Source of the DNA: Streptomyces bluensis
GTDB taxonomy: Bacteria; Actinomycetota; Actinomycetes; Streptomycetales; Streptomycetaceae
DNA: 64,000 nucleotides
Assembly (NCBI RefSeq): GCF_014650715.1
Contig: NZ_BMVM01000028.1
Coordinates: 1-64,000 of the forward strand
Reading direction: 5' to 3'
A model generated the notes under the pieces. It searched no databases and was not told the DNA's origin. It saw nothing but the letters and a program-made list of their open reading frames with translations. The translations under genes were made by a program, and so were the position numbers. Shown piece by piece: positions 15,480-24,868 of this stretch; within the stretch, counting starts at the first letter, position 1; every line of letters begins with the position of its first letter.

Positions 15480-16649
15480 ATGCAACTGAGAACTGTGATC
15501 GCAGGTGTCAGCCTGCTGGCCGGCTCGCTCGTCGCGTTGTCCGGCAACCCGGCCCAGGCCGCGAGCTCAGTGCTGTACGTGGCGCCGAACGGCAGCGACG
15601 GCGCGGCCGGTACCGAGTCGGCCCCGACGACGCTCCCCTCGGCGATCAGCCGGATCGCTCCCGGTGGGACGATCCATCTGCGCGGCGGGACCTACCGCTA
15701 CGCGCAGACGGTCACCATCCCGGCGGGCAACAACGGCACGTCGAGTGCCCGCACGAAACTGTCCGCCTACCCGGGCGAGACACCGGTCCTGAACTTCTCG
15801 GCGCAGAGCGAGGACGCGGCGAACCGCGGGCTCGCCGTGAACGGGTCGTACTGGCACGTCTCCGGCATCGTCGTCGAACGCGCCGGTGACAACGGCATCT
15901 TCGTCGGCGGCAGCAACAACGTCTTCGAGCGCACGGTGACGCGCTACAACCGGGACACGGGACTACAGCTCTCCCGAATGGCCTCCAGCACCCCCAAGGA
16001 CCAGTGGCCGTCCAACAACCTCGTCCTGAGCGCGGAGTCCCACGACAACGCCGACTCCGACGGGGAGGACGCCGACGGCTTCGCCGCGAAGCTGACCACC
16101 GGCCCCGGGAACGTCTTCCGTTACGCCGTGTCCCGCAACAACATCGACGACGGCTGGGACCTCTACACCAAGACGGACACCGGAGCCATCGGCCCGGTGA
16201 CCATCGAGGACTCCCTCTCCTACGACAACGGCACCCTCAGCGACGGCTCCCAGGCCGGGAACGGTGACCGCAACGGCTACAAGCTCGGCGGCGAGGACAT
16301 CGCGGTCGCCCACGTCATCCGGCGCAGCATCGCCTACGGCAACGGCAAGCACGGCTTCACCTACAACAGGAACCCCGGCACGATGACCGTGTCGGACAAC
16401 GTCAGCATCGACAACGCCGAGCGCAACTACAACTTCGACGGCGGTACCTCGGTGTTCCGGAACAACACCTCGTGCCGCAGCGGCAGCGGCACGAACGACC
16501 GGATCATCGGTAACTCCGACAGCTCGAACCAGTTCTGGTCCGGCACGAACGGCTCCCGGTGCTCCTCGTACGCCGGTGCCCTGCGCTGGTCCTTCGCTGC
16601 GGACGGCCGGCTGGTGGTGACCTTCGGCGGCAGCGCGGTCGCGCCTTGA
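15480..16649 (+). CDS. Secreted right-handed beta-helix protein, pectate lyase PelL/PL9-like
   Basis: 389 aa. A signal peptide (MQLRTVIAGVSLLAGSLVAL, cut near AQAA at about residue 25) precedes a parallel beta-helix domain. LYVAPNGSDGAAGTESAP is the usual opening of PL9-type lyases, and repeats of the type NNVFERTVTRYNRDTGLQL plus GEDADGFAAKL resemble the PelL calcium/active-site region (Asp-rich DGEDADGF). Expected role: extracellular cleavage of pectate or a related uronic polymer. ATG at 15480 follows TTGGGAG. It is monocistronic, with its own promoter, LacI-type operator and downstream hairpin. Confidence 0.8.
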   Translation: MQLRTVIAGVSLLAGSLVALSGNPAQAASSVLYVAPNGSDGAAGTESAPTTLPSAISRIAPGGTIHLRGGTYRYAQTVTIPAGNNGTSSARTKLSAYPGETPVLNFSAQSEDAANRGLAVNGSYWHVSGIVVERAGDNGIFVGGSNNVFERTVTRYNRDTGLQLSRMASSTPKDQWPSNNLVLSAESHDNADSDGEDADGFAAKLTTGPGNVFRYAVSRNNIDDGWDLYTKTDTGAIGPVTIEDSLSYDNGTLSDGSQAGNGDRNGYKLGGEDIAVAHVIRRSIAYGNGKHGFTYNRNPGTMTVSDNVSIDNAERNYNFDGGTSVFRNNTSCRSGSGTNDRIIGNSDSSNQFWSGTNGSRCSSYAGALRWSFAADGRLVVTFGGSAVAP

Positions 16650-16674
16650 CCCACGCCGAGTGACGTCGGCTCCG

Positions 16675-16704
16675 GGCCGCGGTCCTCACTCCGGGACCGC
16701 GGCC
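16675..16704. terminator. Hairpin at convergent gene ends
   Basis: GGCCGCGGTCC (16675-16685) pairs with GGACCGCGGCC (ending 16704) around a loop of about 8 bases. It lies between the stop of the beta-helix gene and the end of the opposite-strand sensor gene, slightly overlapping the latter's last codons. Probably a bidirectional terminator. Confidence 0.6.
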
Positions 16705-19700
16705 AGCAGGGCCGTGTCGTCGTCGACCCGGCCGGGGGTGGCCAGCAGGCCGAGAGCCCGGCCGATGATCATGTCCGGGGTGAGAGCGGACCGCGAGGAC
16801 ACCGGAGCGGGCGCCGGGTCGCGGCAGGCACGGCACAGGGCGTCCAGGCGGTCGTCCAGGTCGGTGGTGTGGTGCTCGACCAGGCCGTCCGTGAACAGCA
16901 GGAGGCCGGTGCCCGGGAGGAGACGGGTCACGTGGTCGGTGACGTCGCCGCAGGCCACGCCGAGCGGCATGCCCGGGTCGAGGTCCAGGTAGCCGGTGCG
17001 GTCCCCGGCCACGAGGAGCGGAGGCAGATGGCCCGCGGACGCGTAGCGCAGTCGGTGGGAACCGGGCTCGTACACGGCGTACAGGCAGGTCGCGAAGCGG
17101 TCGCTGTCGAGGGCGCGGAAGTGGGCGTCGAGGCGGGCCAGCACCTCGCTGGGGGTGGCGCCCTCCAGTGCGTAGGTGTGCAGTGCCGACCGCAGGCTGC
17201 CCATCACGATGGCGGCGTCGACGTCGTGGCCCATGACGTCCCCGATCGCCAAGCCGACCGCGCCGCCCGGCAGTTGGATGGCGTCGTACCAGTCGCCGCC
17301 CACCTCGGCTCCCAGGGCGCTGGCCCGGTAGTAGGAGGCGGTGGCCACTCCCGGCACCTCGGGCAACGCCTGGGGCAGCAGGGCGCGTTGCAGAGCGACG
17401 GCGAGACGGCGCTCGTTCTGGTAGCGGGTGGCGTTGTCGTACGCCACGGCGATCCGGCTGGTCATCGAGTGCAGGTAGGTGCGTTCGTCCCCGGAGCAGG
17501 GGCGGTGCCGCCGGACCACGGCGAGGGCGCCCAGTGTCCGACCGCGTGAGGTCAGCGGCAGAGCGAGGATGCGGCCGTCCGCGGCCTCCTGCGGTTCGCG
17601 GGCGCCACGCAGGATGCGGGCCACCATCTCGGCCGGCCGCTCGTCGGCCTGGGCACTGTCCGACGAGGTGTACACGACGGTGTCCGTCGACCCGTCCGCG
17701 GCCGGACCCAGGGCCTCGATACGCACCTCGTCGGCGACCTGGGGGACGAGCAGTTCACCGGCCGTCTCCAGGACCTGCCGGGGTTCGAGGCTGCCCGACA
17801 GCCGCAGCCCGGCCTCGGCGAGCGCGGCCAGCGCGGTGGCGTGCTCACGGGTTTCGGTCAGGATCCGGCCCCGCAGCCGCGAGAGCTCCAGGTTGGCCCG
17901 TACGCGGGCGAGCAGTTGGCGGGACGAGAACGGTTTGGCCAGATAGTCGTCGGCCCCCGCCTCGATGCCCTGGACGACGGCCTCCTCGCCGGCCCGTGCG
18001 GTGAGCATCACGATCGGCAGGTGGGAAGTGCGGGGGCCGGCCCGCAGCGCGCGGACCAGTTCGAAGCCGTCCATGCCGGGCATCATCGCGTCGGTCAGCA
18101 CAAGGTCGTACGGGCTCTCGGCCACGGCCGCGAGGGCCGCCCGGCCGTCGGGCACGAGCCGGACGTCGTACTCCCCGTGCAGGAGGTCGTACAGGTAGTC
18201 CCGCATGTCGCGGTTGTCGTCCGCGATGAGCAGCCGGGGGCGGGGTTTGTGCCCGGTGGCCCCGTCGGTGTGCGGCTGCCGCTCGGTGCGTGGCGGCGGT
18301 CCTTCGCCGGTGACCCAGCCGTACGCCTCCTGCACATAGGCGGTGGCCTGCCGGGAGGGTGCGGGCGCCGTTCCGCGTGCCCGCTTCGCCGACGGCGGGC
18401 GGGGCAGGTGCGCGGTGCCGAAGGGGATCTCCACCGTGAACGTGGTGCCCCGGCCCGGGCGGCTGTTGACGCCGATGGTGCCGCCGTGCTGCTGCACCAG
18501 ATCCTTGACGAGTGCCAGGCCGATACCGCTGCCCTCGTGGGAGCGGGCCTGCGTCCCGTGCACCTGGTGGAAGCGCTCGAAGAGCCGCGGCAGTTCCTCT
18601 TCCGAGACGCCGATGCCCGTGTCCGAGACGGTCAGCCGTGCCCGGTCGCCGACGGCCGACGTGGCGACCCGGGCTCCGCCGGACGGGGTGAACTTCAGCG
18701 CGTTGCTGAGCAGATTGAAGATGATCTTCTCGTACATCTCCCGGTCCACGTGGACCGGTTGGGGCAGCGGCGGGCAGTCGACGTCCAGTGCCAGACCCAC
18801 GGCCTCGAAAGCGGAACGGAACATGCCGGCCATTTCGGCGGTGAAGGCCGCCAGGTCGACCGGTTCGAAGTCGCCCTCCAGTGCCCCGGCCTCGGCGCGC
18901 GTGACGTCCAGCAGTGTGTTGACCAGCTTCAGCAGCCGCAGTGCGTTGCGTTCGGCCATCTCCAGACGTCGGCGCGTCTCCGGCCGGTTCTCCTGCGCCA
19001 GTGCGTCCTGGACGGGACCGAGGAACAGGGTGAGCGGCGTGCGCAGTTCATGGCTGACGCTTGAGAAGAACGCCGTTTTGACCTGGTCCAGCTCCATCAG
19101 GGCCTCGGCACGTTGGCGCTGCTCCTCGTGTGCGAGTGTGGCCGCCAGCGCGGCGGTGACGGTGCGCCCGAGGATGTCGAGGAAGTCGCGGTAGCCGCCG
19201 GCCAGGGGGAGCAGGGGGTTGATTCCGGCGACGAGCACGCCGTTCAGGCGGCCCGCGTTGGTCAGCGGGAGGGCGAGCGCCTCGGCGGGTACCACGTCGG
19301 AGGGCGTGCCGGGCACGGTGTCGCGGGCCGTGGCCGTCCCGCACACGAACGGCTCGGCCGGCACCACGACCGCTGTGCCCCGCGCGAGTTCCGCGGTGAT
19401 GTCCGGCGGCAGTGCTGCCCCGGCGGGCAGGGGGCGGCAGGTGGACGCGGCGAGAGCGGGTTCCTCCTTCTCGGAGGGCAGGTAGAGGTGCGCGAACGGC
19501 AGGTCGTCGGGGTGAGCGGCCAGCACCCCGGCGATCTCGCGCACGACCTCCGCCGGACCGGACAGGTCGGCGCCGTGCACACCGACCTCGGCAAGCAGCC
19601 GCAGCCGCCGCTCGCTGAGCACCCGGCCGGTGGTCTCCGACACGGAGCACAGCACCCCGCCGACGGAGCCGTCGTCCAGGAACACCGGCTGGAAGGAGAT

Positions 19701-20141
19701 GTCGAAGTAGGTCTGTTCCAGGAAGCCGCGGCGGATGAGACAGAACGAGCGGTCGTGGACGACCATGGCACGGCGCCGGTCGACGACGGACTGGAACATG
19801 GGGCGGGTGTAGTCGTCCCAGTTCTCGGGGAACAGTTGCCTGGCCGGGGCCCCGAGTGCCCTGGGGTGTTTGGTGCCGATGATCCCGGCGTAGCCGTCGT
19901 TGTAGAGCAGGATGAACCGGGGTCCCCAGAACAGGGCCATCGGCTGTTCGGAGGTCAGTACGACACGCAGGGTCTCCACCAGCCGGTGCGGCCACGTCCA
20001 GGTGGGCCCGAGAGCGGTCCGAGCCCAGTCGATTCCGGCCAGCACTGCCCCGGACGGCCCGCCCTGGGCGAAGGCCCGGGCCGCCTCGTCGTGTTCTCGG
20101 TACCCGTCGTGGCGTGCGTACCCGTCGTCGGGTCCGTGCAT
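16686..20141 (-). CDS. Hybrid PAS-histidine kinase-receiver-GAF-PP2C (SpoIIE) signalling protein
   Basis: 1151 aa. Domains in order: PAS-like sensor (about 30-170, with MALFWGPRFILLYNDGY), GAF (about 185-330), HisKA (SSVSHELRTPLTLFLGP, phospho-His near 365), HATPase (GSGIGLALVKDLV), receiver (LLIADDNRDMRDYL; phospho-Asp in LVLTDAMMPGMDG; Lys in YLAKPF), second GAF (about 790-920) and C-terminal SpoIIE phosphatase (GGDWYDAIQLPGG, IGDVMGHDVDAA, FTDGLVEHH). Such proteins feed environmental or redox signals into partner-switching control of sigma factors. It is cytoplasmic, with no membrane segment. ATG at 20141. Its upstream neighbour encodes an anti-sigma-type ATPase, a natural partner. Confidence 0.9.
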   Translation of the reverse strand: MHGPDDGYARHDGYREHDEAARAFAQGGPSGAVLAGIDWARTALGPTWTWPHRLVETLRVVLTSEQPMALFWGPRFILLYNDGYAGIIGTKHPRALGAPARQLFPENWDDYTRPMFQSVVDRRRAMVVHDRSFCLIRRGFLEQTYFDISFQPVFLDDGSVGGVLCSVSETTGRVLSERRLRLLAEVGVHGADLSGPAEVVREIAGVLAAHPDDLPFAHLYLPSEKEEPALAASTCRPLPAGAALPPDITAELARGTAVVVPAEPFVCGTATARDTVPGTPSDVVPAEALALPLTNAGRLNGVLVAGINPLLPLAGGYRDFLDILGRTVTAALAATLAHEEQRQRAEALMELDQVKTAFFSSVSHELRTPLTLFLGPVQDALAQENRPETRRRLEMAERNALRLLKLVNTLLDVTRAEAGALEGDFEPVDLAAFTAEMAGMFRSAFEAVGLALDVDCPPLPQPVHVDREMYEKIIFNLLSNALKFTPSGGARVATSAVGDRARLTVSDTGIGVSEEELPRLFERFHQVHGTQARSHEGSGIGLALVKDLVQQHGGTIGVNSRPGRGTTFTVEIPFGTAHLPRPPSAKRARGTAPAPSRQATAYVQEAYGWVTGEGPPPRTERQPHTDGATGHKPRPRLLIADDNRDMRDYLYDLLHGEYDVRLVPDGRAALAAVAESPYDLVLTDAMMPGMDGFELVRALRAGPRTSHLPIVMLTARAGEEAVVQGIEAGADDYLAKPFSSRQLLARVRANLELSRLRGRILTETREHATALAALAEAGLRLSGSLEPRQVLETAGELLVPQVADEVRIEALGPAADGSTDTVVYTSSDSAQADERPAEMVARILRGAREPQEAADGRILALPLTSRGRTLGALAVVRRHRPCSGDERTYLHSMTSRIAVAYDNATRYQNERRLAVALQRALLPQALPEVPGVATASYYRASALGAEVGGDWYDAIQLPGGAVGLAIGDVMGHDVDAAIVMGSLRSALHTYALEGATPSEVLARLDAHFRALDSDRFATCLYAVYEPGSHRLRYASAGHLPPLLVAGDRTGYLDLDPGMPLGVACGDVTDHVTRLLPGTGLLLFTDGLVEHHTTDLDDRLDALCRACRDPAPAPVSSRSALTPDMIIGRALGLLATPGRVDDDTALLAAVPE

Positions 20142-20273
20142 CTCGGAACCCCGTTTCCGCTGGTGGCTCCATGCGATGGCTGGGCGGAAAGTGTGGATGA
20201 GTGGGTTGCAGTCCCTGTGGTTTCCTCCGTCCGTCGCTCGTGGGTTCGCCGGGCGCGCTCCGCTGCCCTGGGT

Positions 20274-21188
20274 TCAGGGGGCGGGCAGGGCCTGTTCCGC
20301 CCAGATGGTCTTGCCGAGGGCGGTGTGGCGGGTGCCCCAGGCCCGGGTCAGCTGGGCGACCGGCATCAGGCCGCGGCCGCCCTCGTCGTAGGTGCGGGCC
20401 CGGCGCAGGTGGGGGGCGGTGCAGCTGGCGTCGGACACCTCGCAGATGAGCGTGCGGTCGAGGATCAGCCGCAGCTGGACGGGCGGCGCGGCATGCCGGA
20501 TCGCGTTGGTGACCAGTTCGCTCACGACCAGTTCGGTGACGTACGCGGCCTCATCCAGCCCCCACTCCCCGAGCCGGTCGGCCGCGAACCTGCGCGCCCC
20601 GGCGACCATGGCGGGATCGGCGGGCACGTCCAGGGTCGCCACGTGATCGGCGTCGAGCGCGCGGGTACGGGCGACCAGCAGCGGAATGTCGTCCGTGGGG
20701 CGGCCGCCGGACAGCATGGCGCCCAGCGCCCTGTCGCACAGGGCGTCCAGGGAGACGGCGGGCTGGGCGAGAACCTGGCCGAGCCGGTCCGGTCCGTTCG
20801 CCCGGCGCAGCCGGAGGCCGGCGTCGTACAGCGCCATGGCGCAGCACGGGGTCTGGGCGAAGCTCCATCCGGTCAGTCGGTCGTCCTCGGGCTCGGGGCC
20901 CGGCAGCGCCACCCGGCCGTTCCAGCGGGGCAGCGTCGCCAGGGACCGCAGGAACTCCTCGGCGGACGTGCCGGCGTACTCGGTTCCTGAGGAGAGGCCG
21001 TCGGCGAGCAGAACGGCGCCGCCACGGCCCACCATCTCCGTCGCGCCGTAGCCGAGCAGCCGCTCCGCACCCGCGTTCCAGCCGGTCACGGTGCCCTTCT
21101 CGTCGAGCGACACTCTCGCCGTCGCCGCTTCGTCGATGACGCCGCCCATCGACAACCGCTCATCGACATGGGTCCCTGCCTTACCCAT
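20274..21188 (-). CDS. PAS and RsbW-like ATPase protein with internally deleted SpoIIE region
   Basis: About 304 aa. A PAS domain (residues about 15-90, GTVTGWNAGAERLLGYGATEM) is followed by the start of a second PAS (MALYDAGLRLRRANG). The sequence then jumps straight to what looks like the last part of a SpoIIE phosphatase (SLDALCDRALGAMLSGGRPTDDIPLLVAR). It ends with an RsbW/HATPase_c_2 domain (ELVVSELVTNAIRH N-box, DEGGRGLMPV G1 box). Common Streptomyces relatives have PAS-GAF-SpoIIE-ATPase, so a large internal part, including the phosphatase active site, appears to be missing. Start ambiguous between ATG 21188 and ATG 21197. May act as anti-sigma factor kinase. Confidence 0.75.
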   Translation of the reverse strand: MGKAGTHVDERLSMGGVIDEAATARVSLDEKGTVTGWNAGAERLLGYGATEMVGRGGAVLLADGLSSGTEYAGTSAEEFLRSLATLPRWNGRVALPGPEPEDDRLTGWSFAQTPCCAMALYDAGLRLRRANGPDRLGQVLAQPAVSLDALCDRALGAMLSGGRPTDDIPLLVARTRALDADHVATLDVPADPAMVAGARRFAADRLGEWGLDEAAYVTELVVSELVTNAIRHAAPPVQLRLILDRTLICEVSDASCTAPHLRRARTYDEGGRGLMPVAQLTRAWGTRHTALGKTIWAEQALPAP

Positions 21189-21402
21189 GTGCCTCATCCC
21201 GTCAAGGAGACGTGACTGACATGGCCAATTATTACGTAACTGCCGCATATCCGTTATCGAGCAATACAGGCGAAATGACTGGAGAAAGGCGGCCGCTCCC
21301 CGCGGCCAAGATGCACTGCCGAGGGCGGCCGCTTGAGAATGGTCTTGTTGAGCACGGTCTGGCGCACGATCCGGTCTCGTACGAGGAAGGCGGTGGCGCC
21401 CG

Positions 21403-22149
21403 ATGACGTACGTCGCTGTGAGTGCGCTCAGCCATCCTGGGCTGGTCCGCGACCGGAACGAGGACAGCCTCGTCGTCGGGCCGTGGACGCTGTGCGCCAC
21501 CGCGACGGAGAACCCGCAGACGCTGGTGTTCCCCCTCGGTACACCGCTCGTCGTCGCCGTCGCCGACGGGCTCGGCGGCCAGCCCGGCGGCGAGGTGGCC
21601 AGTGCCCTGGTCGTCCGCCGGCTCGCCTCGACCGGGCCTGTCCTGGCCCATGAGCAGGACGTCCGCGAGGCATTGCACGCCTGCAACCGGGAGGTCTACG
21701 CGGCCGCCGGCGACAACGGCGAGGGACTGGCCACCATGGGCACGACCGTCGCGGGCGCCGTCATACTGCCCCGGTCGCTGCTGGCGTTCAACGTGGGCGA
21801 CAGCCGGGTCTTCGCCGCTCCCCGGGACGGCCTGCTCCAGGTCAGCGTGGACGACAACCCTCCGCTCGCACCCGGACAGCGCACCACCTCCGTCGTGACC
21901 CAGTCCCTCGGCGGCACCACGAAGTACCGCGCTGTCACCCCGCATGTGACGGCCGCGCCCCTGGCTCCCGGCGACAGATTCCTGATCTGCACCGACGGCC
22001 TGACCGACCCGCTGCCGAACCACGTCCTCGACGAACTGCTGCGGGAGTACGACGACGGCCGGGCCGCCTTCGAGTTGTGGAAGGCCGCCATCGCGGCCGG
22101 CGGACCCGACAACATCACGCTCGCCCTGGCCCGCATCGCGGAGGAATGA
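21403..22149 (+). CDS. PP2C-family serine/threonine protein phosphatase
   Basis: 248 aa. All PP2C metal motifs are visible: RDRNEDSLVV near the N-terminus, VAVADGLGGQPGGEVAS, GTTVAGAVILPRSLLAFNVGDSRVF, and ICTDGLTDPL with GGPDNITLAL at the end. It is the soluble PrpC/Stp1 type, without a membrane anchor, and should dephosphorylate Ser/Thr-phosphorylated proteins. ATG at 21403 has GGAAGGCGG upstream. The 214-bp gap to the divergent PAS/ATPase gene includes an A/T-rich stretch (21225-21260) likely to hold promoters. Confidence 0.9.
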   Translation: MTYVAVSALSHPGLVRDRNEDSLVVGPWTLCATATENPQTLVFPLGTPLVVAVADGLGGQPGGEVASALVVRRLASTGPVLAHEQDVREALHACNREVYAAAGDNGEGLATMGTTVAGAVILPRSLLAFNVGDSRVFAAPRDGLLQVSVDDNPPLAPGQRTTSVVTQSLGGTTKYRAVTPHVTAAPLAPGDRFLICTDGLTDPLPNHVLDELLREYDDGRAAFELWKAAIAAGGPDNITLALARIAEE

Positions 22150-22184
22150 CGGCTCCTCAGTACCCGCTGCCCGGCGCTCAGCGC

Positions 22185-22856
22185 TCAGCGCTCAGGGAAG
22201 CCGTACTGGCCATGCAGGCGCACGAAACGCGCGGGTGTGAGTACCCGCGTGCGCTGCAGTCCCGTCGCGGTACGCAGGAAGGACATGACCTTCTCCCGGC
22301 CGCCCGGCCCGATGGGCTGTACGAGACGGCCGCCGCGTCGCAGTTGCCCGGCCAGCGGCGCGGGAACCTCCGGGAACGCGGCGGACACGATGACCGCGTC
22401 GTAGGGTGCGCGGTCCGGCACGCCGCCGCTGCCGTCCCCGATGCGCAACTCGACATTCCGAATGCCCTGCCGGGCGAGGTTGCGCCCCGCCTGCCGGGAG
22501 ATCTCCGGCCACATCTCGACGGTCACGACATCGGCGGCCAGCCGGGCGAGCAGTGCGGTCTGGAAGCCGAGTCCGGTACCGATCTCAAGGACGTGCTCGT
22601 GCCCGCTCAGGTCCAGGCCCTGGATCATCGTGGCGGAGAGCGAGGGCTGCGTGGTGACCTGTGCGTGCCCGATCGGAATGGGCACGTCCTGGTAGGCGTG
22701 CGATTCCCGCCCGGTGGGGACGAATGCCGCTCGGGGCGTCGCTCGTAGGGCCTGGAGCAGGCGCTCGTCGCTGACGCCGACCGCTTGAACGGCTCGCAGG
22801 AGATCCTCAGGAGTCGGCGAGTTCCACGGCGCGGACATGGACATGGACATGGACAT
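22185..22856 (-). CDS. Protein-L-isoaspartate O-methyltransferase-like protein
   Basis: 223 aa. The PIMT hallmarks are present: FVP.....AYQDVPIPIGHAQVTTQPSL substrate loop, then SAM motif I VLEIGTGLGFQTALLARLA and DAVIVSAAFPEVP. Family enzymes methylate L-isoaspartyl residues to start protein repair; some Streptomyces members modify peptides. The N-terminus is MSMSMSMS, encoded by four copies of ATGTCC, so several in-frame starts exist and no clear ribosome site precedes them. Located 9 bp after the stop of the epimerase gene on the same strand, hence probably co-transcribed. Confidence 0.85.
   Translation of the reverse strand: MSMSMSMSAPWNSPTPEDLLRAVQAVGVSDERLLQALRATPRAAFVPTGRESHAYQDVPIPIGHAQVTTQPSLSATMIQGLDLSGHEHVLEIGTGLGFQTALLARLAADVVTVEMWPEISRQAGRNLARQGIRNVELRIGDGSGGVPDRAPYDAVIVSAAFPEVPAPLAGQLRRGGRLVQPIGPGGREKVMSFLRTATGLQRTRVLTPARFVRLHGQYGFPER
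22833..22856 (-). repeat. Four tandem ATGTCC hexamers at a start codon
   Basis: Four perfect copies of the hexamer occupy the first eight codons of the PIMT-like gene and create four consecutive in-frame ATG codons. Copy-number change would keep the frame but vary the number of starts. Confidence 0.85.
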
Positions 22857-22865
22857 GGGACCGTT

Positions 22866-23927
22866 TCATGATCGCGCGACGGCTCCGGTCCTGGCCTCAC
22901 CGGCGCGCCCGGCGGAAGGGGCCAGAGGTGGAGTGGGCATGCCCGCGTCGTCGCGGAGGCCGGCCAGCCACTCCTGCATCGCCTCCTGGACGGTGTACCG
23001 GGGCGCCCAGTCCAGTTCCCGCCGCGCCCTCGACGTGTCCATGATCGGGAAGTGCAGGACCGCGTCGAACAGGGACGGGGGCGTACGCAGCAGACGCGTC
23101 CGCCAGGCGGCGGAAACCGCGGCCCGGACGGGCCAGCCGGGCATCGGGAAGACCCGGGCACCGAACATCTCGGCCAGCATGGCCGCGTCCACAACGGGTT
23201 CGGCGGCGAGGTTGAACGCTCCGTGCACCGTGCGGACGGTGGCCTCACGGAAAGCCTCGGCCGCGTCGTCGGTGTGCAGCGCCTGGTACCGCATGCCGGG
23301 GATGGCCGGAATCGCGGGCATGCGCTCGGGACGGGTGAGGCGTTTGGGCACCAGCGGGCCGCGGAACAACCGGTGCTGCTCGCATGCGGCTTCCCGCTTG
23401 AACATGAAGCCGGGCCGCATCCGCACCACCCGGATCTCGGGGTGCTGGGGTTCGAAGGCGTCCAGGATGCGCTCGACGTAGGCCTTCTCCCGGCAGAGCG
23501 TCGCCTCCGGCCAGCCGTCGGTGGGCCACGATTCGTCCACGGCCCGGTCCTTGGGCCCGGGTGAGTAGGCCCCGACGAAGGACGCGTGGACCAGCGCCGG
23601 AACACCCGCCGCGGCCACGGCGTCGAAGACCCGGGTGCTGCCCCGCACGTTCGTGCGCCAGGTCGTCGCCGGGTGGTGCGTGGGCTGGAACTGCCATGCC
23701 AGATGAATGACGGCGGCGGCGCCTGCGAAGTGACCGGCCAGGTCGGTGCTGTCGTCCGCGATGTCGACGCTCGCCCACTCGGTCTTGGCCGGTGACCACT
23801 GCGGAAAGCGGCGGGCCAGCCCCAGGACCGAGTCGATCCGCTCATCCGCGCCGAGCGCCTGGACAACGCTGGTGCCGACATTTCCGGTGGCCCCGACGAC
23901 CACCACCCTCATCCCAGGAGCTGCCAT
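22866..23927 (-). CDS. NAD-dependent epimerase/dehydratase (extended SDR)
   Basis: 353 aa. The Rossmann motif VVVVGATGNVGTSVV opens the protein at residue about 8. AAVIHLAW and the active-site region (HASFVGAYSPG...REKAYVE, Tyr/Lys in an altered YxxxK context) match atypical extended SDRs of sugar-epimerase type. A C-terminal 30-residue Pro/Ala tail is added. Substrate unknown. ATG at 23927, with GGCGAGACCC upstream; earlier codons are not supported. Precedes the PIMT gene by 9 bp. Confidence 0.8.
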   Translation of the reverse strand: MAAPGMRVVVVGATGNVGTSVVQALGADERIDSVLGLARRFPQWSPAKTEWASVDIADDSTDLAGHFAGAAAVIHLAWQFQPTHHPATTWRTNVRGSTRVFDAVAAAGVPALVHASFVGAYSPGPKDRAVDESWPTDGWPEATLCREKAYVERILDAFEPQHPEIRVVRMRPGFMFKREAACEQHRLFRGPLVPKRLTRPERMPAIPAIPGMRYQALHTDDAAEAFREATVRTVHGAFNLAAEPVVDAAMLAEMFGARVFPMPGWPVRAAVSAAWRTRLLRTPPSLFDAVLHFPIMDTSRARRELDWAPRYTVQEAMQEWLAGLRDDAGMPTPPLAPSAGRAGEARTGAVARS

Positions 23928-24041
23928 GGGTCTCGCCTGCCCTTCCGGCGCTGGAGGGCGCTTCGGGTACCCCCCGCCACTGCCGTGAAACGACAGCGGC
24001 ATAGGGGCCACCGGGGTCCTTCCGGTCCTTGCGCAGGGCCC

Positions 24042-24755
24042 CTACAGGGGACGGTGTCGCGGACCGGTGGCCTCGATGCCCGGCTGCCGGTGGTCCTCGG
24101 CGGTCCTGTCGTCGATGGCGTAGTCGATCATCGGCCTGATCGTGACGACACCCTCCACTCCGCCGGCGAGCCGTTCGGCGATCTGGGCGGTGCTGCGCTT
24201 CTCGACCTCGCCGCGCAGGGTGACGACACCGTCGTGGACCTGGACCTGCACCTCGTCTCCGCCCAGCCGCAACATCCCTTGCAGCACGTCGGCACGTATC
24301 TCCTCGCGGATCTCCTCGTCGGGGCGCAGGTAGACGTGGAGCAGGTCCGAGCGGCTGACGATGCCGGTGATGCGGTCGGTCTCGTCCACGACCAGCAGCC
24401 GCTTGACCCGGTGGCGGTCCATCTCACGGGCCGCCTGCGCGACCGTCCAGTCGGCGTGAGCGGTGACGACGGGGGTGGTCATCAGCCCGGCGGCGTTCTC
24501 CGCGCGTGCCTTGGCCTTCTCGCGGGGCCATCCGGGCGCGGCCGCCTGCCCACCGGCGGGCTGTTCGGCCTGCTTGCGGAGCAAGTCGGCTTCGGACACG
24601 AGACCCATCGGCGCACCGCGCGCGTCGGCCACGGGCACCGCGCTGATGCCGTGGCTGGACAGGACGGAGGTGATCTCCTTGAACGGGGTGTCCGGGCGGA
24701 CGGTGACGACATCGCGCGTCATCACCTCGCTGACGGTGCTGTGCTGGGTAGTCAT
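24042..24755 (-). CDS. CBS-domain pair plus BON domain protein
   Basis: 237 aa. Two CBS motifs (about 8-65 and 92-150; VMTRDVVTVRPDTPFKEI and LMTTPVVTAHADWTVAQAA) are followed by a BON domain (about 155-215, VQVHDGVVTLRGEVEKRS). CBS pairs bind adenosyl nucleotides; BON domains bind phospholipid or other ligands. This architecture is common in actinomycetes and linked to stress regulons, with no defined partner. ATG at 24755 lies 8 bases after AAGGAG. Confidence 0.85.
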   Translation of the reverse strand: MTTQHSTVSEVMTRDVVTVRPDTPFKEITSVLSSHGISAVPVADARGAPMGLVSEADLLRKQAEQPAGGQAAAPGWPREKAKARAENAAGLMTTPVVTAHADWTVAQAAREMDRHRVKRLLVVDETDRITGIVSRSDLLHVYLRPDEEIREEIRADVLQGMLRLGGDEVQVQVHDGVVTLRGEVEKRSTAQIAERLAGGVEGVVTIRPMIDYAIDDRTAEDHRQPGIEATGPRHRPL

Positions 24756-24868
24756 CGTCGCGGCTCCTTCCTGCCTGCGCATGGCGCAGCGGACGACGCT
24801 TCGCCCCCACCTTCCACTGTGCTCCTTTGTGCTCCTTCTGTGTCCGCGGCCCCAGAACCAGGGCATGG

